Assembly (NCBI GenBank): GCA_028023455.1
Contig: JAQFVV010000141.1
Coordinates: forward strand, 1,746,056-1,810,055
Length of the DNA stretch: 64,000 nucleotides
From: Epiperipatus broadwayi
Taxonomy: Eukaryota; Onychophora; Udeonychophora; Euonychophora; Peripatidae
Direction: 5' to 3'
The notes below the pieces were generated by a model. It was not told the DNA's origin. It made no database searches and saw only the letters and a program-made list of their open reading frames with translations. A program made the translations under genes and the position numbers. Positions 50,271 to 58,468 of this stretch are shown here, piece after piece. The stretch's first letter is position 1. Every line of letters begins with the position of its first letter.

Positions 50271-51323
50271 CTATCGGCTATCCTTTTTCCCGGATGAACT
50301 CGAAATCTTTCCCTGTCCATAATTCGGCTTGCATGGCGGTCGTGGCTCTTCATGTTCATACTGCCATTTCGGTCTAGTATTACCATCCCCTCGTTCGGGA
50401 TCCTGCAAGTCCCAATCCGACCCTCCTTCTTCCGTCCCAAATTTCACAACTCGAGTATCGTGAGTTTCTTTTCCTCGCTCTATCGGTAAATTATAATCAT
50501 AGGTGCTCATATCAATCGCATTAAGTAGCTCAGCTACCTCCTCCATGGACGCTTTCCTTATGCCTAACATCATTTGTTCCACCTTCATCGGCATGTTATG
50601 CCTCACGATCCGAATGATGTGGTTTTCCTTTAAATTGCATGCGTCTAACGTTCGCAGCTTTGACACTTGTCGATGGAAAAATTGTGAAAAACTTTCTTGC
50701 TCTCCTTCCCTATATTTCTCCTGCATAATCCGATATCTAGCCAACTCTTGACGATCCTCTGACCAAAAACTATCTCTCATCTCTCGTTGATATTCTTCAA
50801 ATGTCGTAGGTTGTTGAAACAACGAATTCCACCATGATAGCGCGTTTCCAGTTAGGTTGCTGCACGCAATAGCGATTTTGCTTTCCTCAGCCATCGGATT
50901 AACGCTAAAATATCTTCCCAGACTTTGTAAGTGTTCCACGGGAGCTTCTCCCATTTGGCCGGCAAATGGCCGAACCTTTAAAAATTGGTTTACATGGGCC
51001 TGCGCTGGTACGTACTTCGTCACGGCTTCCCTTTCTTCTGCTATTTTTGTCTTTTCGCCCTCAACCTGTTTCTCATCTACTTTCTTTCCCTTAGACTTCT
51101 CGTCTTTATCTATACTTCCTTCCTTCTTTGACTCTCCTTCGTTCTCTTCTCCTTGATTAACTCCTTTTATTCTTTCCATTTGCTGCTCTAATTTTCGCAG
51201 CCTTTCCTCAAATCGATCTTCGAATTTTTGAAATCTTTGTTCCAATCTTTCCAGAATGACCTCCAAAATCTTCGATTCTTCCTTCTTTTCTTGGTCCATT
51301 TTCTTTTGGAGTCTTGTTTTCAT
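50271..51323 (-). CDS. Retrotransposon Gag protein
   Basis: 350 residues from an ATG at 51323 to TAG at 50271, with no frame break. Residues 8-55 are a charged coiled coil (repeated LE.R/FE.R heptads) and 56-100 are Lys/Glu-rich. About 115-275 is a capsid-type Retrotrans_gag domain, with VRPFAG, HLQSLGRYF, the signature GNALSWWNSLF (159-169) and the FSQFFHRQVSKLR and MEEVAELLNAID helices. The C-terminus is acidic then basic, and no CCHC zinc knuckle is seen. Gag assembles the particle in which element RNA is copied. The intact frame in an element without pol suggests that Gag was kept under selection or that the copy is very young. About 320 bases separate it from the 5' LTR. Confidence 0.92.
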   Translation of the reverse strand: MKTRLQKKMDQEKKEESKILEVILERLEQRFQKFEDRFEERLRKLEQQMERIKGVNQGEENEGESKKEGSIDKDEKSKGKKVDEKQVEGEKTKIAEEREAVTKYVPAQAHVNQFLKVRPFAGQMGEAPVEHLQSLGRYFSVNPMAEESKIAIACSNLTGNALSWWNSLFQQPTTFEEYQREMRDSFWSEDRQELARYRIMQEKYREGEQESFSQFFHRQVSKLRTLDACNLKENHIIRIVRHNMPMKVEQMMLGIRKASMEEVAELLNAIDMSTYDYNLPIERGKETHDTRVVKFGTEEGGSDWDLQDPERGDGNTRPKWQYEHEEPRPPCKPNYGQGKISSSSGKKDSR

Positions 51324-51622
51324 TCACACTATATTTTACTAAATATATTTTGATATCTTAAAAAAAAAATCGTAGTAATTTGTTTTGGCTGCTTCCAAAA
51401 TCACAACGTGGTAGGTTTTCTTTTCCCCCCCCCAAAGCGCCATGCTACGTGTCTAATTTCTTTATCAACCACTCGGAAAACTATTTTCTGTCTTTTAATC
51501 AAACTATTTTAATCGAAACAAACTTCACGTCTCTCTAATATTTCTATTTTACTCCCCCTCCTTTCCCTTATCGAATTTTTAATCTTTCTACTCGGGCCCC
51601 CATACATTCCATTCTTCATAAA

Positions 51623-51640
51623 GCCTTAGTTGGGACACCA
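51623..51640 (-). promoter_or_regulatory. Primer-binding site of the Gag-only element
   Basis: Minus strand TGGTGTCCCAACTAAGGC starts one base after the 5' LTR. It begins with TGG, complementary to a tRNA CCA end. The tRNA species is not assigned. Confidence 0.75.
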
Positions 51641-51641
51641 T

Positions 51642-53223
51642 TGTAACGGGTGTACTCGTTTACCGTATACTTATTAGTTCTTATCATAAAAAAAAATATC
51701 TATATTTCCCCTTTTTCTTTTTAAGCAAAAATAGTGATAAGAAATTTCGTATTTCTCTCACAGCATATTTATGGACGTCAATCATTGACTCCAAGCGCCA
51801 AACTTACTTTTTACATAAGTATTATGCTGGAAGAGAAAAATACGATAGTAATAGGGCCTCTCCACTAGCTCAGTACTCAGGGCGGGTGGCCAATAAACCG
51901 TAGGAAAATGTACGGGGGAAAACTCTATGCAACCAACAGCGAAACTCGGATCAATTGTTTAAATTCATGAACTATATTCTATGAGTCAAACAATAAAACA
52001 TACACATGTAATATAAGCCTTAAAATAAAACACCTTTTATTATAATATATTTCTTTTTTTTTTTTTACTTTTAAGAAAACATATTTCCCATACCCTTTTA
52101 ACGTTTACATAACCCAATAAAACCTACATATGTATTTGTGTGGATTTACAATAGAACAAGAAAAACGAACGTATACACAGATAAAAATCTAATCAGTCGT
52201 ATTTGAATGGCCTTATCATAAAAAAATATATATAAGTTTCTTGCCTTCATTCGTTCTCTTTGAGGGTTTCAGAAAAACGTGGTAATTTTTGGAAAATAAA
52301 ATATCTTAAGTTCATATTACCTGCACTTTTTGTCCGATGTGATCCCCGGGGATATCAAAATAAGAAGAAAAACACATGAAATCCGCAGCAAAACGTACGA
52401 GACAGTTCATCACGCTTCAGTTCATTCCGAGTCGGATCGATTCCCTTGCGAAAAGTTGATAGATCTCCGGTAGATGTTCTCCGGTCACTGCTGCATGGAC
52501 TCTTCGGGGTACGGTCCAGAAAACCCAGCACGCTTAAGCTTTTACCCCACCGTACTCATGTTCGGCCGTAGCCTTAATTACTCTTCTTAAAAATATATAT
52601 AAAAAAATTGAATATATTTTTAATTTTTCTCTTTCTTCTTTGAAAACCAAAATAATAATGACACTAGTTTAAAAAAAAAACTACGTCTCCACTCTCCCTG
52701 TCACTTTTTCTTTTCTTTTGTTTTCGCAAACACAGTCCGTCCCCTTTCTTCCCCACCACGTGGGATAGATGGCCAGTTAAGCTAATAAGCAAAAGAACTT
52801 TTCGCACCTTCGGACATTTTGGCAATTAACATTCCGGAAACCCTTTTCTCCAACCTTCTTTTTATATTTTTTTTCATTCAAATTCCCCAGATAAGACCTT
52901 CGATGTTTAATATATTTCTTTTTTTTTTTTTTTCTTACAATAATCTCTTATCTTGGATCCAAAAATGTATTCATACGTTCGTTTCTAAAATTGTCTATCC
53001 ACACCGCAAATACATACATATACCACTTTTACACAAATAAAACGCAAATTCTCCCCCCACTCCCTCTTTTCTTACTTTAATAAAATTTTTAAACATTTTC
53101 TCCCACTACAAAATAAATACTAAAACGAAATAAAATCAAATTATATGAAACTAATTTTAAACTATATCACATATGTGTGCGCCTTTCTACATTGTAACTA
53201 GGGTTTAAACCCGACTGTTTACA
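51642..53223 (-). repeat. 5' LTR of the Gag-only element
   Basis: 1582 bp; drives transcription of the element towards lower coordinates. Differs from the other LTR mainly in homopolymer lengths and a few single bases. Confidence 0.93.
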
Positions 53224-53236
53224 ATATATATATATA

Positions 53237-53635
53237 TGAAAATACAGTAAAATTCACATAAATGATATTATTTTTAGAATTACTTTCGACTATACATCTT
53301 GTAGTCTTTATCAACTATAAAACATTGAATACATTAAAGTGAGACAATCTTTCACAATACCTATAGATCAATTCAGATTTCCCACAATTCTGTTATTTTC
53401 ACATTTGATGACTGCCAATTAATTAACATTTGACGATTTCTTGAAATCAACATCGCCTCTTATTTTACATTTATTGTAACTACGTTCAATTTGAATATTT
53501 ATATTTTTATAATCAAATTGAAATCCATATTTACAAGATTTATTATGATAAAATATAACAGAGGAACAATGTTTATTCAAAATGAAATGCTTTCCAATGC
53601 CATTTATATCGAATGAGCAGGTCATATTTATTAGG
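53237..53635 (-). mobile_element. Penelope-like element, minus-strand copy of the second head-to-head pair
   Basis: Encodes the last part of the GIY-YIG nuclease region (FYHNKSCKYGFQFDYKN and IQIERSYNKCKIRGDVD, 53590-53440) and ends with a hammerhead-like RNA and (TA)n (53224-53236), in which the Gag-only element is inserted. Strongly 5' truncated. Confidence 0.85.
53275..53317 (-). ncRNA. Hammerhead-like RNA at the PLE 3' end
   Basis: Minus strand: outer helix TAG/CTA (53315-53317 with 53275-53277), core TTGATAAA, stem II GACTA-CAAGATGTA-TAGTC (five pairs), GAAA, GTAATT. Stem II again differs in sequence from the other PLE families while keeping its pairing. Confidence 0.6.
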
Positions 53636-54181
53636 AGAATTTATAATGGTTTATGCCATATTGATTTTTCTCAACAAATAATAAAAATAGATTACTGAAT
53701 TAATCTAAAATTCAAAATTTTAATTTTAACTTTAATTTTAATGTGCCTTACAATATATCGGTGAATCTAAGTGTACATTGGAGAAGAGAATAAAAGAGCA
53801 TATACTTTTACACAATAGAAGTCAAAATGATAAACAATCAGGAATACATGTAAATAAACATTTATCATCTTTTATAATTGATCATAGTAAATATGAATTT
53901 GAATTTGATTATAAAAATTATTCAAATCGAACATCGCCACAATAAACATAAAATAAAAAAGCCTATATTGATTTCAAGAAATCATCAAATGTTAATGAAT
54001 CGGCAGTCATCAAATGTGAAAATAAGAAAATTGTGTGAAATTTCAATTGAACTATGGGTATTCTTAAAGTTTGTCTCATTTTGATTATTCAATGTTATAT
54101 AGTTGATAAAGAAACTACAAGATTTATAGTCAAACGTATTTCTAAAAATAATGTAGTTTATGCGAATTTTACTGTACTCTG
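53636..54181 (+). mobile_element. Penelope-like element, plus-strand copy of the second head-to-head pair
   Basis: Fragments YIGESKCTLEKRIKEHIL (about 53757-53810), IDHSKYEFEFDYKN and IEHRHNKHKIKKPILISRN (53878-53985) come from the GIY-YIG nuclease, with frameshifts. The 3' end (54100-54144) carries a degenerate hammerhead-like element (GAAAG has become CAAAC and two bases are added in stem II), then (TA)n at 54182-54201. Confidence 0.82.
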
Positions 54182-54796
54182 ATATATATATATATATATA
54201 TTGTGACAGATATACTGTCTTTCATATATTTATGCAAAAGATCCCCCCCCCCATTCAATAATGTCTAGCGTGATTCAGTCTAATTGGAAATGCAATAAAG
54301 TTGTGATTCTTTAAAAATGAAAAATAAAATCATAATTTTGATTTTTAGTATTGATGGATTTAAATAGAATGTTATATCGTCTTATTTTATTTTTTTTTTA
54401 TCTCTCTCAATAAAAAAAAAAGAAAGAAATTAATTATCCAATCATTAAAAAGAAAGAAAAAGGATACTTGAGTTAAACTGAGGCAGTATTCAAATTAGAC
54501 ACGTCGTTGAAGAAAGAAGAATTTTTTTTTCTCTCTATCGTCTTACACAGAGGGCTTTAACAAAACGTGAAAATAAAAATAAAAAGTTTTACTAGAGAAA
54601 TTATAATGAAACTGGAATAAATTAAGAGCTTCACTCTCTCCACGCTGTGCCATGACTTTCCATTAATAAAATAACCCGCCTTCGTTTGAATAAAGTGGAC
54701 CGTAAAACTGGAAGGTAATTTTTATAAAATACTAAAACATAATAATCAAATATTACAAAGTAAATTTTCGAACTAATTGCGTAGAATTTGTTCAAT

Positions 54797-55510
54797 AAAT
54801 CATAAGTATTTAACTGCTTTTAAACTCATTGTAATGTAATAAAGTTTATGTGTAAGAATATGCTTCTACATTTGGCTAAAATATAAATGCCTCAATTATC
54901 AAATGATAAATACTCTATAAATCATAAATATTTAACTGCTTTTAAACTCATTGTAATGTAATAAAGTTTATGTGTAAGAATATGCTTCTACATTTGGCTA
55001 AAATATAAATGCCTCAATTATCAAATGATAAATACTCTATAAATCATAAATATTTAACTGCTTTTAAACTCATTGTAATGTAATAAAGTTTATGTGTGAG
55101 GATATGCTTCTACATTTGGCTAAAATATAAATGCCTCAATTATCAAATGATAAATACTCTATAAATCATAAATATTTAACTGCTTTTAAACTCATTGTAA
55201 TGTAATAAAGTTTATGTGTGAGGATATGCTTCTACATTTGGCTAAAATATAAATGCCTCAATTATTAAATGATAAATACTCTATAAATCATAAATATTTA
55301 ACTGCTTTTAAACTCATTGTAATGTAATAAAGTTTATGTGTGAGGATATGCTTCTACATTTGGCTAAAATATAAATGCCTCAATTATCAAATGATAAATA
55401 CTCTATAAATCATAAATATTTAACTGCTTTTAAACTCATTGTAATGTAATAAAGTTTATGTGTGAGGATATGCTTCTACATTTGGCTAAAATATAAATGC
55501 CTCAATTATT
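54797..55510 (+). repeat. 122-bp tandem array (six copies) in the 5' LTR
   Basis: Each unit opens AAATCATAAATATTTAACTG and contains CTTCTACATTTGGCTAAAAT. Copies differ at one or two sites (TGTAAGAATATG in the first two, TGTGAGGATATG in the rest). The last copy is cut to 104 bp. The 3' LTR holds a matching six-copy array at 59064-59777. Confidence 0.95.
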
Positions 55511-55995
55511 AAATGAACTATTAAATGAATTCGGAATGAGTTATTGTTAAACCAGAATAATCCCAAGCTTTTTCCCATAAAAGAATTAATGAACTATCAT
55601 TGAATTAGGATATTCATAATTTTCTTCTCTCAAGTGAAGTCAAAATGAACTATTAAATGAATTCGGAATGAATTATTGTTAAACCAGAATAATCCCAAGC
55701 TTTTTCCCATAAAAGAATTAATGAACTATCATTGAATTAGGATATTCATAATTTTCTTCTCTCAAGTGAAGTCAAAATGAACTATTAAATGAATTCGGAA
55801 TGAATTATTGTTAAACCAGAATAATCCCAAGCTTTTTCCCATAAAAGAATTAATGAAATATCATTGAATTAGGATATTCATAATTTTCTCCTCTCAAGTG
55901 AATTCAAAATGAACTATTAAATGAATTCAAAATGAATTATTACTAAACCAGAATGTTTACAAGTTTATTCTCATAGAGGAATTAATGAACTATTG
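55511..55995 (+). repeat. 132-bp tandem array in the 5' LTR (three full copies and a degenerate one)
   Basis: Units open AAATGAACTATTAAATGAAT and include CCCAAGCTTTTTCCCATAAA. The corresponding array in the 3' LTR (59778-60394) has four full copies plus the degenerate one, so the LTRs differ by one unit. Confidence 0.95.
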
Positions 55996-56172
55996 ATAAA
56001 AACTACTTTTAGTTCTCCGGTTACATTTGGCGTCCAACTGTGAGGCTTTACCTGGATAAACTATTTTTAGTTCTCCGGTTACATTTGGCGTCCAACTGTG
56101 AGCCTTTACCTGGATAAACTATTTTTAGTTCTCCGGTTACATTTGTCTTTCAACTGTGAGGTTTTATTCAGC
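55996..56172 (+). repeat. Triplicated LTR-end / primer-binding-site segment
   Basis: Three tandem units of about 58-60 bp start at 55996, 56056 and 56114. Each carries the last 30 bases of the LTR (TTAGTTCTCCGGTTACA) followed by the primer-site region. The first unit spans the true LTR boundary. Confidence 0.9.
56028..56045 (+). promoter_or_regulatory. Primer-binding site
   Basis: TGGCGTCCAACTGTGAGG starts two bases after the LTR end. A second, near-identical site lies at 56086-56103, and the third unit has a damaged one (TTGTCTTTCAACTGTGAGG, about 56144). The tRNA is not assigned. Confidence 0.75.
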
Positions 56173-56449
56173 TAGCATAACCATAGGCACTTATTACATT
56201 GCCACCTTACTGTGAAGTCCGATCTAGCTAACCTACTAATAAGCATAAGCAGATCACGATTCTGTGATATGAACAGTGCATATGATGTAGTGATGTAATT
56301 TGTTCAGGAAGGATAAAGAAATAAAAGATTAAAAGAAACAACACAAAAATGAATGGCATAAAGAATGAAACAGGCATTTCAAAGAAGATGGAGTGAGGTC
56401 ATGGTGTGGATGGAGAGAGAAGCTTACTAAGTCAGAAAACAAAGGAAAA

Positions 56450-57475
56450 ATGGTGAACATAGAAACTCAGGAAACAGAAAAGAAAGCCATGTTAAAGCAG
56501 CTATTCGATATGATCAAAGAACGAATAGAAGAAGATGAGAAACAAAGAAAAAAAGAGGACAAACAAAGAGAAGAAGATATCAAATGGAGAGAAGAAGATA
56601 AAAAGAAAAGAGATAAACAAAGAGAAGAAGATATCAAACAAAGAGAAGAATATAACCTAAAATGGGATAAACAAAGAGAAGAATATAACCAAAAATGGGA
56701 TAAACAAAGAGAAGAATATAACAAGCAAGCAATAGAAGCAAACCAAAGAATAGAAAAACGAATTAAAGAAGCAGTGGAAAAACAGAATGAAAAGTTCAAC
56801 CAGTTAATGAAAAAAATAACTCAGTCTAAAAAATTGGATGAGGAAGAGATTTTGGAATTTCCAACCAAAGATATTTTAAAGGAATCACAAATTGAATATC
56901 CTATAACTGATGAACCAAAATTTGAGATTGTTAAAAAGGAAGAAATTGAAATTACAAAGAGTGATCCTGAAATTGTCAGTCTACCTTCAGGAAAACTTCT
57001 GATTGTGGAATATACCTCTAAAATTGAAAATAAAGAAACAGTATATACAGAAGCTGAGAATGAAATTGTATCAAATACAGTAAAAGAGTTTCAAATGGAT
57101 GAAAATAAATCTAATAAAGCAAAATTAAAATCTTCTGATCTTCAAGAAGATGAAAAACGTGAAAATGAACATAATCAAAATATAACAAAGGAACTGTTCA
57201 ATATAGAAGAAAATGTTTCAGAAAAATTGTCTGATGTATGCTATGAAATAGTAAAGGAGATAGAGAAAGAAACCATAAAATGGAAAGAAAAGTGTGTTAG
57301 TCCTCAGCCATATGTAAAAATTATAAACAAAAGCTTAATAAACTCAAATCAAAAATTGAGTACAGAAAAAAAATATATAAAGACAGTTATTAAAAATATA
57401 GTTGCTTACGCAGGAAAAGACACCAAAAGGGAATCTGAAAACTCAGGATTTATAAGTGTGAAAAAAATTAAGTAA
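56450..57475 (+). CDS. Coiled-coil protein of the LTR element (Gag position, not recognised)
   Basis: 341 residues from the first ATG in frame; the frame is open further upstream to a GTG at 56393 but has no ATG there. Residues 1-120 are almost entirely charged and helical, with tandem 11-residue repeats of the form DKQREEYNxKW encoded by repeats of about 33 bp (56660-56735). The rest is acidic and Lys/Glu-rich, with IEYPITDEPKFEIVKKEEIE and PSGKLLIVEYTSKIE segments. I see no capsid helices of the usual Retrotrans_gag type, no zinc knuckle and no enzyme motif. Its place after the primer site makes a structural, Gag-like role possible, but this is inference. No frame break is seen. Confidence 0.7.
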   Translation: MVNIETQETEKKAMLKQLFDMIKERIEEDEKQRKKEDKQREEDIKWREEDKKKRDKQREEDIKQREEYNLKWDKQREEYNQKWDKQREEYNKQAIEANQRIEKRIKEAVEKQNEKFNQLMKKITQSKKLDEEEILEFPTKDILKESQIEYPITDEPKFEIVKKEEIEITKSDPEIVSLPSGKLLIVEYTSKIENKETVYTEAENEIVSNTVKEFQMDENKSNKAKLKSSDLQEDEKRENEHNQNITKELFNIEENVSEKLSDVCYEIVKEIEKETIKWKEKCVSPQPYVKIINKSLINSNQKLSTEKKYIKTVIKNIVAYAGKDTKRESENSGFISVKKIK

Positions 57476-57511
57476 CAAGAAACTTTTATAAATACTAAAA
57501 GAATAATTATT

Positions 57512-57781
57512 ATGGCAGAAGAACCATTTAAAAATAAACTTTTATGTAAAAATGAAATACCACCATGGAAGAGGAACAGGAGAAAATTCACAGATGGCAA
57601 AAATGAAATACCACCATGGAAGAGGAGTAGGAGAAAATTCACAGATGGTGTTCATGGTCCATATCGGACGCGTATAATTAGAAGATCAAACAGTAACAAG
57701 GATCTCCAAAGAGAATACAGAAGTGAAGAAGCAAGACACCACAGTAATGTTAAACATGATAAATTTTCAACAAAGAGATGA
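57512..57781 (+). CDS. Small basic protein of the LTR element
   Basis: 89 residues from an ATG 36 bases after the previous stop, in a different frame. Very rich in Arg and Lys. Residues 13-29 and 30-46 are a tandem duplication of KNEIPPWKRxRRKFTDG (51 bp in the DNA). Such a basic tail would suit RNA binding, like a nucleocapsid, but no known domain is present. It might be the displaced C-terminal part of the preceding protein. Confidence 0.5.
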   Translation: MAEEPFKNKLLCKNEIPPWKRNRRKFTDGKNEIPPWKRSRRKFTDGVHGPYRTRIIRRSNSNKDLQREYRSEEARHHSNVKHDKFSTKR

Positions 57782-58456
57782 TCCAGAAGTATGTCACCTC
57801 ATAATATAAAAGAGGACTATAGGAGAACTGATCATGATCCTCAGTCTCTTAAACCAGGTTGCAGTTATAATTCAGAATAAAATAGAGATAGCTGATGGAA
57901 AAAGTTTGTGAGTGTGATGTAGTGATGCATGAACTTGTGTTTTTCATGTTGAGATGGTGGATGATTGAGCAGAGCTGCTTGGATGCATTGTGTTATGATG
58001 CTCCGAAGTATATGCTCGGCACTATCCAGACCTGGATGTTGTGCTTCAAGAGTAGTCCAGCAGTGCATATATATAGGTCTCATGGATAGACCTTGGTCTC
58101 ATGGATAGGCCAAATCATAGCCCCTAAGACTCACTGGAGCTGAGCAGGGTTGGCTGAATGCCAAATTGATTTTTTTTCTCTCTGGCTCCTATTCTTGGTT
58201 GGATGATGCTTCTAGGTACAGGAGAGGTAGTGCTTAATAATGAGGTATTTTCTCATGACATCATGAGGCGATGTGTGCTGGTAGTTTATGCTTGACCATC
58301 TATTTGTCCCGACATTGGAGGCTGTGGTTCATGTATTCACCCTTCCAGCTCACCTTACCCATTCATCAGCATATCTAAAACCAGGCAGTACTGAGAAATA
58401 ATGTGTATAGTATATGGAATGAAATCGTACTTCCAGGCAATTTCATCCCAAAAATT
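57782..58456 (+). other. Non-coding interior of the LTR element, with a 5S-rRNA-like patch
   Basis: No pol motif. At about 58108-58160, AGGCCAAATCATAGCCC followed by CACTGGAGCTGAGCAGGGTT resembles the 5S rRNA internal region, and CTTGGTTGGATGATGC at 58193 resembles the next 5S block, but the spacing is stretched. The match could be chance. Confidence 0.4.
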
Positions 58457-58468
58457 GGTGAGGGGTAA
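58457..58468 (+). promoter_or_regulatory. Polypurine tract
   Basis: GGTGAGGGGTAA immediately precedes the 3' LTR start TGTGACAG. Confidence 0.85.

Larger units (their letters stand above)
47856..53223 (-). mobile_element. Ty3/gypsy-type LTR retrotransposon, Gag-only, non-autonomous
   Basis: Two LTRs of about 1.58 kb in direct orientation flank 2.2 kb that encodes Gag only. On the minus strand the order is 5' LTR (53223-51642), primer-binding site, Gag, about 0.8 kb non-coding, polypurine tract, 3' LTR (49435-47856). LTRs start TGTAAACAGTCGGG and end CCCGTTACA. It sits within (TA)n; four bases on each side read ATAT (47852-47855 and 53224-53227). A 4-bp ATAT duplication is known for gypsy-group elements of insects such as 17.6 and 297. 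By eye the LTRs differ at roughly eight substitutions plus homopolymer length, so insertion was recent. With no protease, RT or integrase, it must have been copied by a partner element. Confidence 0.93.
54202..56025 (+). repeat. 5' LTR, with internal tandem arrays
   Basis: 1824 bp. Contains six copies of a 122-bp unit (starts 54797, 54919, 55041, 55163, 55285, 55407) and then three full plus one degenerate copy of a 132-bp unit (starts 55511, 55643, 55775, 55907). Confidence 0.9.

Noticed and set aside
56467-56799. 110-codon minus frame rich in Ser, Cys and Leu
   Set aside because: Shadow of the coiled-coil coding repeats on the plus strand.
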